In this document: piece after piece, positions 8,130-19,106 of the stretch
Layout of the letters: each line of letters begins with the position of its first letter
How positions within the stretch are numbered: position 1 is the stretch's first letter
From: Arthrobacter sp. APC 3897
GTDB taxonomy: Bacteria; Actinomycetota; Actinomycetes; Actinomycetales; Micrococcaceae
Direction of reading: 5' to 3'
Assembly: GCF_030407495.1 (NCBI RefSeq)
Contig: NZ_JASDDG010000035.1
Location: forward strand, 1-43,086
Length of the DNA: 43,086 bases
Notes under the pieces: model-generated
What the model was told of the DNA's origin: nothing
Databases searched by the model: none
What the model saw: the letters and a program-made list of their open reading frames with translations, nothing else
Made by a program: the position numbers and the translations under genes

Positions 8130-10754
8130 GTGAAGGCAATTCGAAGGTTTACCGTCCGAACAGTCCTCCCCGACAGCATTGCTCCGCTGAGCAAGCTGGC
8201 TTCGAACCTGAGGTGGTCCTGGCATGAGCCCACCACCCGGCTCTTCGCTGACCTTGACCCGGCGGCGTGGCAGGCCAGCGGCCATGACCCGGTTAAGTTC
8301 CTCGGGTCCGTGAGCCGCGGCAGCCTCGAGCGGATGGCAGAGGATGCTGATCTGGTTCAGCGCATCCAGGAACTGGGTGCCGACCTTGATGAGTACCTGA
8401 CTGCGCCGCGCTGGTACCAAACGCTGGGTGAAGACGCGCCCCGTGCCGTGGCGTATTTCTCCCCCGAATACGGGATTAGCGCCGTCCTGCCGCAGTACTC
8501 GGGCGGACTGGGCATCCTTGCCGGGGACCACCTGAAATCGGCCTCGGACCTGGGTGTACCCCTCATCGCCGTCGGCCTCCTCTACCAGGCCGGGTACTTC
8601 AAGCAGGCGCTGTCCCGCGACGGCTGGCAGCTGGAAACGTATCCAGTGCTGGATCCCAACGGCTTGCCGCTGACGCTGCTGCGGGAGGAGGACGGCACGC
8701 CTGCCCGCGTTAATCTTCCGTTGCCCAACAACCGCCGGCTTTCGGCACAGATCTGGCGTGCCGACGTCGGCCGCGTTCCCCTGCTGCTGCTGGACTCGGA
8801 CGTTGTCGGCAACGACGACGCCGCCCGCGGCATTACGGACCGGTTGTACGGCGGCGGCGGGGACCACCGCCTGCAGCAGGAGCTTTTGCTGGGCATGGGC
8901 GGTGTCAAGGCCCTGCGGGTTTACGAACGCCTGTCCGGCACGGCAGCGCCCGAGGTGTTCCACACCAATGAGGGCCATGCCGGTTTCCTTGGCGTTGAAC
9001 GGATCCGCGAACTGATGGACAACGGGATGGGATGGGAAGAAGCCCTGACCGCCACCCGCGCCAACACTGTCTTCACCACCCACACTCCCGTCCCGGCGGG
9101 GATTGACCGTTTTGACCAGTCCCAGATCCGGCATTTCTTCAGTGCCGGCCTGGCGCAGTCCGTCCCCACGGACAAGGTCCTCGCCCTGGGTGCGGAAAGC
9201 TACGACGGCGGTGATCCCGGCAAGTTCAACATGGCGGTCATGGGTCTTCGCCTGGCCCAGCGCGCCAACGGCGTCGCCAAGCTGCACGGAAAGGTGTCGC
9301 GCGAAATGTTCTCGGGCCTGTGGCCCGGATTCGATGTTTCGGAAGTCCCCATTACCTCGGTGACCAACGGCGTGCATGTGCCCTCATGGATTGACCCGGA
9401 AGTGACTCAGCTGGCACGGGAGAAATTCGGGGTTGCCACTGTCCATGACCGTGATTGGAACCGGGCCTATGAAATCAGTGACAGGGATCTGTGGGACCTG
9501 CGGCGACGCCTGCGTTCCAACCTGATTGATGACGTGCGCCGGCGGGTGCGTGCCGCCTGGCGCAAACGCGGGGCCACGGATGCCGAGCTTGCCTGGACCG
9601 AAAACGTCCTGGACCCGGACATCCTTACCATCGGGTTTGCCCGCCGGGTCCCCACTTACAAGCGGCTGACCCTGATGCTGAGGGATCCTGCCCGGCTGAA
9701 GGCTCTCCTTCTGCATCCCACCCATCCGCTCCAGGTGGTGGTTGCCGGCAAGTCGCACCCCGCTGACGAGCAGGGCAAACGCATGATCCAGGACCTCGTC
9801 CGGTTTACCGATGATCCCGAGGTCAGACACCGCATTGTGTTCCTTCCCAACTACGACATCGCCATGGCGCGGACGCTGTTCCCCGGCTGCGATGTGTGGC
9901 TGAACAACCCGCTGCGGCCACTGGAGGCCTCCGGCACCTCGGGCATGAAGTCCGCGATCAACGGAGGCTTGAACCTCTCGATCCTGGACGGCTGGTGGGA
10001 CGAGATGTTCGACGGCGACAACGGATGGGCCATCCCCTCCGCCAACCCGACGCAGGGAGCGCACACGAGGGAGGTGTACGGACCGGACCAGCGCGATGAT
10101 CTGGAAGCGGCAGCGCTGTATGACCTGTTGGAAAACGCCGTGACCCCCATGTTCTACGGCAAGGAACCGCCCGCTGAGGCCGGTGCCGCCGGCCCGTCGG
10201 ATGCCCGGGAAGGGTCCCTGCCCAGCGAGTGGCTGGAAATGGTCAAGCACACCCTCGCTGACCTCGGTCCGGCGGTGTCAGCCAACCGCATGCTGCGTGA
10301 TTACGTGAACCAGCTGTACCGTCCCGCCGGGCAGTCCGGACGTGCTGCTTCAGCCAACGGGTATGCGGCAGCGAAGGAACTGGCGGAATGGATCACCCGG
10401 ATCCGTGACGGTTGGTCAGCCGTTTCGGTGGAACACGTGGATTCCATTGGCATTACCGATGATCCGCAGATTGGGGATCATCTGAACGTGCAGGCCTACG
10501 TTTCCCTTGGTTCCCTGCGGCCGGAGGACGTCAGCGTGGAAGTGGCGTACGGCAAGGCCCTGGAAAATGACCATCTGGAGGACCCTCGGACTGCGGAGCT
10601 GGTTCAGACGGAGGACCTGGGTTCCGGCAGGCACCTGTTCTCCGGCACGATCGGCATTGAGCAGGCCGGCCCCTTCGGTTACACCGTGCGGGTGCTTCCG
10701 GTGCATTCAGGACTGGCCTCGAAGGCGGAGCTGGGACTGGTGGCCAACGCCTAG
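8130..10754 (+). CDS. glgP: Alpha-glucan (glycogen) phosphorylase
   Basis: An 874-aa GT35 phosphorylase releasing glucose-1-phosphate from the non-reducing ends of alpha-glucan. The N-terminal part (APLSKLASNLRWSWHEPTTR) is the extension found in the actinobacterial short-form phosphorylases. The catalytic core contains EASGTSGMKSAINGG, with Lys607 as the expected PLP-binding lysine, followed by NLSILDGWWDE. It faces the opposite way from glgE and converges with glgX, so synthesis and breakdown genes share one locus. The GTG start has no Shine-Dalgarno but a TAGCGT box seven bases upstream, so the mRNA is probably leaderless. Confidence 0.95.
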   Translation: MKAIRRFTVRTVLPDSIAPLSKLASNLRWSWHEPTTRLFADLDPAAWQASGHDPVKFLGSVSRGSLERMAEDADLVQRIQELGADLDEYLTAPRWYQTLGEDAPRAVAYFSPEYGISAVLPQYSGGLGILAGDHLKSASDLGVPLIAVGLLYQAGYFKQALSRDGWQLETYPVLDPNGLPLTLLREEDGTPARVNLPLPNNRRLSAQIWRADVGRVPLLLLDSDVVGNDDAARGITDRLYGGGGDHRLQQELLLGMGGVKALRVYERLSGTAAPEVFHTNEGHAGFLGVERIRELMDNGMGWEEALTATRANTVFTTHTPVPAGIDRFDQSQIRHFFSAGLAQSVPTDKVLALGAESYDGGDPGKFNMAVMGLRLAQRANGVAKLHGKVSREMFSGLWPGFDVSEVPITSVTNGVHVPSWIDPEVTQLAREKFGVATVHDRDWNRAYEISDRDLWDLRRRLRSNLIDDVRRRVRAAWRKRGATDAELAWTENVLDPDILTIGFARRVPTYKRLTLMLRDPARLKALLLHPTHPLQVVVAGKSHPADEQGKRMIQDLVRFTDDPEVRHRIVFLPNYDIAMARTLFPGCDVWLNNPLRPLEASGTSGMKSAINGGLNLSILDGWWDEMFDGDNGWAIPSANPTQGAHTREVYGPDQRDDLEAAALYDLLENAVTPMFYGKEPPAEAGAAGPSDAREGSLPSEWLEMVKHTLADLGPAVSANRMLRDYVNQLYRPAGQSGRAASANGYAAAKELAEWITRIRDGWSAVSVEHVDSIGITDDPQIGDHLNVQAYVSLGSLRPEDVSVEVAYGKALENDHLEDPRTAELVQTEDLGSGRHLFSGTIGIEQAGPFGYTVRVLPVHSGLASKAELGLVANA

Positions 10755-10792
10755 GCCGCTCAACCGGACGGCCGGGGCGGCTTCCGGGCACC

Positions 10793-12904
<2,112 letters not shown>

Positions 12905-12932
12905 GCTGCCTCTCGGATTTCTCCGCCTTTGG

Positions 12933-13934
12933 TCAGGCGGAACGCTGCCGTGAAATTTCGTACAGGCTGATGCCCACTGCCATGGACGCGTTGAGCGATT
13001 CCATGGCCGAGTCAATGGGAATGGACACAATCTGGTCGCAGTTCTCGCGGACCAGGCGGGACAGTCCCTTGCCCTCGGAACCTACGACAATGCACACCGG
13101 ATCCTTGGCCAGGACGATTTCCGGCAGCGACACGTCGCCGTCGCCGTCCAGGCCGAGGACGAAGATCCCCATTTTCTTGAAGGTCTTCAACGTGTTGTTC
13201 AGGTTGCCTGCACGGGCCACCGGGACGCGGACAGCTGCACCGGCGCTGGTCTTCCACGCGGACGCTGTCATGCCCACCGCGCGGCGTTCCGGAACAACGA
13301 CGCCGTGGGCGCTGAAAGCGGAAGCGGAACGGATGATGGCGCCCAGGTTGCGGGGATCGGTAATACCGTCCAATGCCACAAACAGCGGCGCGTTGCGGAT
13401 GTGGCCCTTCTTCCAGGCCTCGATCGTTTCCGCCGCCAGATCCGTGGGATCAGCATATTCGTAAGGCGGTATCTGCAGCACGAGACCCTGGTGCACGGCG
13501 TCGTTGGTCATACGGTCCAGCTCAGGCTTGTGCGTTTCCATCACGGGCAGGCCGCGGTCGGCCGCCATCTTGAGGGATTCACGGACACGGTCATCCATGT
13601 CGATCCGGACGGCAACGTGCAGCGCCTTGGCCGGGATGCCTGCACGCAGGGCTTCTACAACCGAGTTGCGGCCGGTGACAACTTCTTCAGCCACCTTGCC
13701 GCGGATGTTGGTGCCGCTGCGGCCTCCTGCTGCACGGTTGTCGCGGGAATCCCCGCGCTTGGCAGCCGAACGCTCGGCGAGCTGCTTGTTCTTAAACGCC
13801 TTGTGATAGGGGCGGTCTTCTGCTTTGGGCGTGGGTCCCTTGCCCTCAAGGGCCTTGCGGCCCAATCCACCGGTGCCCCCGCTGGGGCCCTTTTTGGCTT
13901 TACGCATTGCGCCGGGACGTCCGTTGTTGGCCAT
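12933..13934 (-). CDS. rlmB: 23S rRNA (guanosine(2251)-2'-O)-methyltransferase RlmB
   Basis: A SPOUT (TrmH/SpoU) RNA methyltransferase of 333 aa that 2'-O-methylates a guanosine in the peptidyl-transferase region of 23S rRNA. Residues 1 to about 80 form a basic, low-complexity RNA-binding extension. The substrate-binding domain starts VVTGRNSVVEALRAG. The three SPOUT motifs are present: ALDGITDPRNLGAIIRSA, VVGSEGKGLS and PIDSAMESLNASMA. It follows cysS on the same strand, as in M. tuberculosis (Rv3579c-Rv3580c). AAGGTG precedes the ATG by seven bases. An inverted repeat (13951-13973) lies just upstream. Confidence 0.93.
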   Translation of the reverse strand: MANNGRPGAMRKAKKGPSGGTGGLGRKALEGKGPTPKAEDRPYHKAFKNKQLAERSAAKRGDSRDNRAAGGRSGTNIRGKVAEEVVTGRNSVVEALRAGIPAKALHVAVRIDMDDRVRESLKMAADRGLPVMETHKPELDRMTNDAVHQGLVLQIPPYEYADPTDLAAETIEAWKKGHIRNAPLFVALDGITDPRNLGAIIRSASAFSAHGVVVPERRAVGMTASAWKTSAGAAVRVPVARAGNLNNTLKTFKKMGIFVLGLDGDGDVSLPEIVLAKDPVCIVVGSEGKGLSRLVRENCDQIVSIPIDSAMESLNASMAVGISLYEISRQRSA

Positions 13935-13950
13935 CGATTACACCTTAAAC

Positions 13951-13973
13951 CTAGAAGAAAGCATTACTTCTAG
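13951..13973. repeat. Inverted repeat upstream of rlmB
   Basis: CTAGAAG (13951-13957) and CTTCTAG (13967-13973) flank nine bases in the short AT-richer gap between cysS and rlmB. It could be an operator or a leader hairpin for rlmB; nothing identifies a binding factor. Confidence 0.35.
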
Positions 13974-14057
13974 TTTACGCAGGCTCACGGGCATGCGTGT
14001 TCCATGACCCGGAGTGTACTCCGAAAGCACACATAACGGGCCGTCCTCTGGACTGGA

Positions 14058-15512
14058 TCAAGCCTGGGCTATGCTCCAGCTGGCTCCATCCGCGGTGTCT
14101 TCGACGGTGATACCGGCCGCTGCGAGCGAATCCCGGATGGCATCGGCACGTCCCCAGTCCTTGGCGGCACGGGCGGCACGGCGCTCCTCCAGCTGGGCCT
14201 GGACCAATGAGTCCAAGGCACGGTGTTCGGTGCTGTCTCCCGCCTCCCGTGTCTGCACCGAGTCCAGTCCAAGGACCATCGTCATGCTGAGCACTGCGTG
14301 CAGTGCGTTCCGGGCTGCCTCGGTGTCGCCCTCAGCGAGGGCAGTGTTTCCGGCGCGGACGGTGTCATGGAGCACGGCCAGGGCCTGGGGAACGTTGAGG
14401 TCATCATCCATGGCGGCGGCGAAGGCATCGGGAATGGCACGGCTGCTCAGGACCGACCCGTGGTCCCCGGCCCCGTAGACCTTGGCGCGGGCCTTGGCGA
14501 TGAAACCGTCGATACGTTCCACGGCGGCCGCGGCTTCCTGCAGGGAGGTGGGCCGGTAGTCCAGCACCGAGCGGTAGTGCGCCTGTCCCAGATAGTAGCG
14601 GACCACCCGGGGCGATGCTTCGGCCAGCATGTCCGCGGGGCTCACCGTGTTGCCGATGGACTTGGACATCTTTTCGCCTTCAAAGGTGACCATGCCGTTG
14701 TGCATCCAATAGTTGGCGAAGCCGTCCCCCGCGGCCTGCGACTGGGCCATTTCGTTCTCATGGTGCGGAAAGCGCAGGTCCAGTCCGCCGCCGTGGATGT
14801 CGAACTGCGGACCGAGGTACTTGGTGACCATAGCGGAGCATTCCAGATGCCAGCCGGGACGGCCCTTACCCCACGGGCTGTCCCAGGCAGCCGTCTCAGG
14901 CTCGCCCTCCTTATGCCCCTTCCACAGCGCGAAGTCGCGCGGATCGTGCTTGCCGCGGGGACCGGCGTCGGGCGCCGCCTGCATGTCGTCAATGTTCTGC
15001 CGGGTCAAAGACCCGTACCTGTCCCAGGAACGGACGTCGAAGTAGACGTCCCCGGAATCATCCAGGGCCGGGTAGGCGTGGCCGGCCTCGATCAGCCGTG
15101 CAATCAGGGCATGCATTTCCGGAATGTGGCCGGTGGCGCGGGGCTCATAGGTGGGCCGCTGGACGCCGAGTGTGTCATAGGCCTTGGCGAACTCCTGCTC
15201 AAACCGGTAGGCCAGTGCCCACCACGGCTCGTTGGGAACAACATCGGGTCCCGGCTCCGCACCCATGGACTCTGCGGATTTAGCCAGGATCTTGTCATCA
15301 ATGTCAGTAACGTTGCGGACCGTGGTGACGCGGAAGCCGCGGAACTGCAGCCAGCGGGTGAGCTGGTCAAAGGCGATCGCGGAGCGGATATGCCCCACGT
15401 GCGGCCGGCCCTGCACGGTGGCGCCGCAGTAGTACAGGCTGACCTCGCCCTCCTTCAGGGGAACAAAGTCGCGGACCTGCGCGGAAGCGGTGTCATAGAA
15501 TCTCAAGCTCAC
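14058..15512 (-). CDS. cysS: Cysteinyl-tRNA synthetase
   Basis: A class I aminoacyl-tRNA synthetase of 484 aa charging tRNA-Cys. The start [19 protein letters not shown], the zinc-ligand region [16 protein letters not shown] (HIGH motif variant, residues 38-41) and [10 protein letters not shown] (KMSKS at 281-285) are clear. The C-terminal helical anticodon domain is intact. The length and KMSKS loop favour CysS over the mycothiol ligase MshC, and the position between ispF and rlmB matches cysS1 of mycobacteria. The GTG start lacks a ribosome binding site and is preceded by TAGCCT at six bases, so it may have its own leaderless promoter. Confidence 0.95.
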   Translation of the reverse strand: MSLRFYDTASAQVRDFVPLKEGEVSLYYCGATVQGRPHVGHIRSAIAFDQLTRWLQFRGFRVTTVRNVTDIDDKILAKSAESMGAEPGPDVVPNEPWWALAYRFEQEFAKAYDTLGVQRPTYEPRATGHIPEMHALIARLIEAGHAYPALDDSGDVYFDVRSWDRYGSLTRQNIDDMQAAPDAGPRGKHDPRDFALWKGHKEGEPETAAWDSPWGKGRPGWHLECSAMVTKYLGPQFDIHGGGLDLRFPHHENEMAQSQAAGDGFANYWMHNGMVTFEGEKMSKSIGNTVSPADMLAEASPRVVRYYLGQAHYRSVLDYRPTSLQEAAAAVERIDGFIAKARAKVYGAGDHGSVLSSRAIPDAFAAAMDDDLNVPQALAVLHDTVRAGNTALAEGDTEAARNALHAVLSMTMVLGLDSVQTREAGDSTEHRALDSLVQAQLEERRAARAAKDWGRADAIRDSLAAAGITVEDTADGASWSIAQA

Positions 15513-15518
15513 CGCTCT

Positions 15519-15524
15519 AGGCTA
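15519..15524 (-). promoter_or_regulatory. -10 box TAGCCT for leaderless cysS
   Basis: TAGCCT on the minus strand, six bases before the GTG at 15512, with no Shine-Dalgarno between them. Confidence 0.5.
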
Positions 15525-15550
15525 TCGCGCCGGGGCGCCGCCGCGCCGAT

Positions 15551-16063
15551 CTATGTGTCGCGCAGGGACTCGTGCACCTTGACCACGACGGCGGTTGCCA
15601 CGGCTGCGATGCCTTCACCGCGGCCCGTGAACCCGAGAGCATCGGTGGTGGTTGCGGAGACACTGACCGGGGCACCGGCCGCACCGGAGAGCACTGCTTC
15701 AGCCTCTGCACGGCGGGGGGAAAACTTGGGCCGGTTGCCGATCAGCTGGACCGCCACGTTTCCGATCTCAAATCCGGCGTCGCGGACGATCCGGGCGGCC
15801 TCGCCCAGGAGGGTCAGGCCGGAGGCGCCGGCATATTCTGCCCGGTCCGTTCCGAAGTGGGTACCCAGGTCCCCAAGGCCTGCTGCGGAAAACAGGGCGT
15901 CCGCTGCCGCATGGGCCACCGGATCGCCGTCAGAGTGCCCGGCGAGTCCGCGTTCGCCGTCCCAAAGCAGCCCTGCCACCCAGAGGGGGCGCGGGGCGTC
16001 CGCTGGCGCGAAGGCATGGACGTCCACACCGATGCCGGTACGCGGAAGGTTCATTATGGGCAT
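15551..16063 (-). CDS. ispF: 2-C-methyl-D-erythritol 2,4-cyclodiphosphate synthase
   Basis: The MEP-pathway enzyme (170 aa) that cyclises CDP-methylerythritol 2-phosphate with release of CMP. The metal-binding motif [25 protein letters not shown] and the family C-terminal region are present. AGGAGG lies seven bases before the ATG at 16063, inside the 3' end of ispD, which supports this start over the ATG three codons later. The ispD stop is two bases before the ispF start, so the two consecutive pathway genes are co-transcribed and probably translationally coupled. Confidence 0.96.
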   Translation of the reverse strand: MPIMNLPRTGIGVDVHAFAPADAPRPLWVAGLLWDGERGLAGHSDGDPVAHAAADALFSAAGLGDLGTHFGTDRAEYAGASGLTLLGEAARIVRDAGFEIGNVAVQLIGNRPKFSPRRAEAEAVLSGAAGAPVSVSATTTDALGFTGRGEGIAAVATAVVVKVHESLRDT

Positions 16064-16065
16064 GC

Positions 16066-16830
16066 TTAATCCTCCTGACGATTCAGTTCCCGGGCCAGCA
16101 GCGCTTCGGCCAGAAGCAGGTCCAGTGGAGTGGTGATTTTAAGGGAAGTTTCCGAGCCGTCGACAACATAGACCTCTGTGCCCAGGGATTCGACGAGCAT
16201 GGCGTCGTCAGTGACTGCTGATGTCCGGGCGGCGTCGAAGGTTTCTGCGGCAGCGTGCGCACTGCGCAGCAGTGCGGCATCGAAGCCCTGCGGTGTCTGC
16301 ACGGCTCTGAGCGCGGACCGGTCCGGAGTGCCCGTCACCGTCCGTACAGCGGTCCCTGCCTGCCCGGGGGTTGCCGGCGCGGTTGACTTGATGGTGTCGG
16401 TGACGGGAACGGCAGGAATGACCGCTTTCGCGCCGGCGGCCAGTGCTGCCGCCACCCGATGGAACACCTCGGGAGGAGTAAGGGCCCTGGCGGCGTCATG
16501 GACCAGGACAAACTCAATGTCTCCGGGAAGGGCCTCCAGGGCAGCCCGGACAGAGTGGGCACGGGTTTCTCCCCCGTCGACTACGGCAAGCGGGACAGCC
16601 AGTCCGGCTTCAGCGCAGAGGGAACGCAAGACGGTGTCCCCGGCCGGAACCGCCACGCTGACAGCGGCAGCAATCCCTGATGCTTCCACTCCCCGCAGTG
16701 CGCGGATCAGCAGCGCGACACCGGACAGGGGAACCTGGGCTTTGGGGATGCCGTAGCCCAGTCTTTGGCCGGAACCTCCTGCCACCACAATGACGCCGAT
16801 GCGCGGACGGGATGAAGTGATTGTTGGCAC
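16066..16830 (-). CDS. ispD: 2-C-methyl-D-erythritol 4-phosphate cytidylyltransferase
   Basis: The MEP-pathway enzyme (254 aa) that couples CTP to methylerythritol 4-phosphate. The nucleotide-binding loop [20 protein letters not shown] and the [12 protein letters not shown] motif are typical. It sits between carD and ispF exactly as in M. tuberculosis, but a strong carD terminator lies between carD and this gene. The GTG start at 16830 is preceded by TAGGCT at six bases and has no ribosome binding site, so ispD-ispF seems to have its own leaderless promoter. Confidence 0.95.
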   Translation of the reverse strand: MPTITSSRPRIGVIVVAGGSGQRLGYGIPKAQVPLSGVALLIRALRGVEASGIAAAVSVAVPAGDTVLRSLCAEAGLAVPLAVVDGGETRAHSVRAALEALPGDIEFVLVHDAARALTPPEVFHRVAAALAAGAKAVIPAVPVTDTIKSTAPATPGQAGTAVRTVTGTPDRSALRAVQTPQGFDAALLRSAHAAAETFDAARTSAVTDDAMLVESLGTEVYVVDGSETSLKITTPLDLLLAEALLARELNRQED

Positions 16831-16836
16831 CCCTTT

Positions 16837-16842
16837 AGCCTA
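16837..16842 (-). promoter_or_regulatory. -10 box TAGGCT for leaderless ispD
   Basis: TAGGCT-AAAGGG-GTG on the minus strand: the hexamer is six bases before the start. The same TAGGCT-N6-start layout recurs at metB, DUF2516 and tmk. Confidence 0.6.
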
Positions 16843-16910
16843 GTGCCCCTGAAGCCGGCGGTGCACCGGGCGGCACTTTTGCCGATCAGGTCCGGAAACC
16901 GCCCCTTAAC

Positions 16911-16939
16911 GACAAAATGCCGGTCCCATGGGACCGGCA
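16911..16939 (-). terminator. Rho-independent terminator of carD
   Basis: A perfect 22-base palindrome (16918-16939, arms TGCCGGTCCCA) is followed on the minus strand by TTTTGT. It lies about 40 bases after the carD stop and separates carD from ispD-ispF. Confidence 0.85.
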
Positions 16940-16978
16940 GCGTGCCGTAGGTGCTGCGTTCTACCTGGATGCTGCTGC

Positions 16979-17461
16979 TTAGCTTGCCAGGACCTTGTCC
17001 AGAACAACTGCTGCTTGTTCTTCGTCCGTCTTTTCAGCCAGTGCCAGTTCTGAAATCAGGATCTGGCGGGCCTTTGCGAGCATTCGCTTTTCCCCGGCGG
17101 AGAGCCCACGGTCGTGGTCGCGGCGCCACAGGTCACGAACGACCTCAGCCACCTTCACCACGTCACCGGACGCCAACTTCTCCAGGTTCGCTTTGTACCG
17201 GCGCGACCAGTTGGTGGGTTCTTCAGTGAGCTCGGCCCGAAGCACGTCAAAAACATGCTCCAACCCTTCTTTGCCCACTACGTCCCGAACCCCAACGAGG
17301 TCGACGTTCTCAGCCGGTACTTCTATGGTCAGATCACCCTGTGCCACCTTAAGCTTGAGATACATTTTCTCTTCGCCCTTGATGGTCCGCATCTTGATCT
17401 CTTCAATCTTCGCGGCACCGTGGTGAGGGTAAACAACTGTTTCGCCAACCTCAAAAACCAT
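16979..17461 (-). CDS. carD: CarD-family RNA polymerase-binding transcription factor
   Basis: 160 aa, the usual length for actinobacterial CarD. The N-terminal RNA polymerase-interaction domain ([20 protein letters not shown]) is followed by the helical DNA-binding domain, which includes [20 protein letters not shown]. In mycobacteria CarD binds the RNA polymerase beta subunit, stabilises open complexes and governs rRNA transcription and stress responses. An in-frame codon seven residues upstream exists, but GGGGAAAG just before the ATG at 17461 and the family N-terminus fix the start. It is divergent from the LpqE-like gene, as in mycobacteria, and has its own terminator. Confidence 0.95.
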   Translation of the reverse strand: MVFEVGETVVYPHHGAAKIEEIKMRTIKGEEKMYLKLKVAQGDLTIEVPAENVDLVGVRDVVGKEGLEHVFDVLRAELTEEPTNWSRRYKANLEKLASGDVVKVAEVVRDLWRRDHDRGLSAGEKRMLAKARQILISELALAEKTDEEQAAVVLDKVLAS

Positions 17462-17637
17462 GTGGACTTTCCCCTTTCCCAACCGCTAGTTTACCATGCG
17501 TGCGATACGCCGAGTAGAGTTTCCGCAGGTCAGCTACTCGATCATCATCAGGCTGAGTATTATCGGGGCCCTTCTTCCCATCCCCACCTGCGGCGATGTG
17601 CCTTCTCACGCTCAGCAATACGTCGCCCGCAGCGGGC

Positions 17638-17672
17638 CAAAATCCAACATTTTGAGGGTTTGCCGATAGGCT
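17638..17672 (+). promoter_or_regulatory. Candidate promoter region of the LpqE-like gene
   Basis: The 266-base gap between carD and the lipoprotein gene holds a CAAAAT-N5-ATTTTG inverted repeat (17638-17654) and TAGGCT (17667-17672), the same hexamer used before several neighbours. Transcription from here would give a leader of about 50 bases before the GTG at 17728. There is no clear -35, so this is tentative. Nothing else identifiable was seen in the gap. Confidence 0.35.
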
Positions 17673-17727
17673 AGGCACAAAAGAAACGCCGCCGGTCAAG
17701 AGACCGCAATACCCCAGGAGTTCTGCT

Positions 17728-18321
17728 GTGAGATTCACACCCAAGAACCGGGCGCAGCGAGCAGCTGCCGCCGGTGTAATAGCGCTGGCCGTACTGGGAG
17801 TCTCCAGCTGCAGCGCCGTGAACGAGCAGGCAACGGTGCGCGAGTACTCCCCGTCTGACGGCATCGTCGAAAACGTCGGAGACGTGGAACTGCGCAATCT
17901 CCTCATGGTTAGCAACGGCGGCGGCGAAGAAGGCCGCCTGCTGGGCACCGTGGTGAACGCTTCCTCCGATGACGTCGAATTCTCGCTGGCTACCGGCGGC
18001 ACCACCCTCACCTGGAACATTGAAGCCGGAGACAAAGTGGTCTTCGAAGACGCAGCTGCCGCAGAGGTAACCGTGCCGAACGTCGATGTGCTGCCGGGAA
18101 CGGGCCTGCGCGGCGATGCCAGCAACGGCGCCGAGACCGTTGAGGTGAACATTCCGGTTGTTGACGGAACCCTGGTTGATTACCGCGAGTATCTGCCGAC
18201 GCCGTCGCCCGCAGCCACTGACGCTGCCACCGCCGTTCCCTCCGACGAGGCCGATGCAGATCAGGACACAGGGGCCGACACCGGAGTTGCGGAAACGCCC
18301 GCCCCGGAGCAGTCCAACTAG
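17728..18321 (+). CDS. LpqE-like exported lipoprotein
   Basis: A 197-aa protein with a basic N-terminus, a hydrophobic stretch (residues 13-24) and a lipobox VSSC with Cys28, so it should be lipid-anchored on the outer face of the membrane. The central part (about 30-155) looks like a beta-rich domain. The last 40 residues are an Ala/Thr/Asp-rich tail, probably disordered. Its place next to and divergent from carD corresponds to M. tuberculosis lpqE, which supports the name; the function is not established. The GTG start follows AGGAG by seven bases. A strong shared terminator separates it from convergent regX3. Confidence 0.8.
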   Translation: MRFTPKNRAQRAAAAGVIALAVLGVSSCSAVNEQATVREYSPSDGIVENVGDVELRNLLMVSNGGGEEGRLLGTVVNASSDDVEFSLATGGTTLTWNIEAGDKVVFEDAAAAEVTVPNVDVLPGTGLRGDASNGAETVEVNIPVVDGTLVDYREYLPTPSPAATDAATAVPSDEADADQDTGADTGVAETPAPEQSN

Positions 18322-18349
18322 TTCACGCGTGAGCCGGCGAAGGCCGGCA

Positions 18350-18389
18350 GGGAAAAGGGACCACGGCCTCAGGCCTGGTCCCTTTTCCC
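18350..18389. terminator. Bidirectional terminator between the LpqE-like gene and regX3
   Basis: A 14-base perfect stem (GGGAAAAGGGACCA with TGGTCCCTTTTCCC), with a further GGCCT/AGGCC pairing in its loop, sits between two convergent genes and can act in both directions. Confidence 0.85.
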
Positions 18390-18425
18390 GTTTCGGACGG
18401 CAGCGCCCCGGACCTGCCAGCGGGG

Positions 18426-19106
18426 TCAGGCTTCGAACTTGTAGCCCAGCCCCCGCACCGTCACCAGATGACGCGGAAGGGACGGTTCGGGTTCAATTTT
18501 TCCGCGCAGCCGTTTGACGTGGACGTCCAGTGTTTTCGTATCCCCCACGTAGTCTGCCCCCCAGACCCGTTCAATCAGCTGGCCGCGGGTCAGAACACGG
18601 CCGGCGTTGCGCAGGAGCAGTTCGAGCAGCTCAAACTCCTTGAGCGGCAGCGGCACGTGCTCCCCGTTGACGCTGACCACGTGACGGTCCAGGTCCATGC
18701 GCACAGGCCCTGCCTCAACGGAGGGCCCGGACAGTTCACCGCCGTCGCTACGGCGCCGCAGCACCGCCCTGACGCGGGCCAGCAGTTCCCGGGAGCTGTA
18801 GGGCTTGGTGACGTAGTCGTCCGCCCCCAGTTCCAGGCCGACAACTTTGTCGATCTCCCCGTCCAGCGCTGTCAGCATAATGATGGGGACATCGGAGCGC
18901 TGACGCAGCTGCCGGCAGACCTCCGTGCCGGACTGGCCCGGGAGCATCAAATCCAGCAGCACGAGGTCTGCGCCGCGCCGGTCGAACTCCGTGACGGCGT
19001 CGTGCCCGTTGTCCACCACCTGGACTTCGAAACCCTCCCGTTCCAGAAGATAGGACAGCGGGTCGCTGAAGGACTCTTCGTCTTCAACCATCAGGATCCT
19101 GCTCAA
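18426..19106 (-). CDS. regX3: Response regulator RegX3 (OmpR family)
   Basis: A 226-aa phosphate-responsive transcription factor. The receiver domain (1-120) has acidic residues ED at 9-10, phospho-acceptor Asp52 in LVLLDLMLPG and Lys101 in VTKPYS. The C-terminal winged helix contains RVWGADYVGDTKTLDVHVKRLR. The start is TTG at 19106, overlapping the senX3 stop (TTGA), so it is translationally coupled to its sensor. The adjacent phoU gene and a PHO-box-like repeat upstream of phoU support the SenX3-RegX3 assignment. Confidence 0.93.
   Translation of the reverse strand: MSRILMVEDEESFSDPLSYLLEREGFEVQVVDNGHDAVTEFDRRGADLVLLDLMLPGQSGTEVCRQLRQRSDVPIIMLTALDGEIDKVVGLELGADDYVTKPYSSRELLARVRAVLRRRSDGGELSGPSVEAGPVRMDLDRHVVSVNGEHVPLPLKEFELLELLLRNAGRVLTRGQLIERVWGADYVGDTKTLDVHVKRLRGKIEPEPSLPRHLVTVRGLGYKFEA

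Noticed and set aside
7935-9377. Long minus-strand open frame of 480 codons across glgP
   Set aside because: Antisense to glgP, low-complexity translation, no recognisable motifs or ribosome binding site.
10755-10792. Terminator between glgP and glgX
   Set aside because: Only short, interrupted GC pairings are visible and there is no U-tract, so it was not listed.
14223-16136. Plus-strand open frame of 637 codons over cysS and ispF
   Set aside because: It lies opposite two well-supported genes and its translation has no family features.
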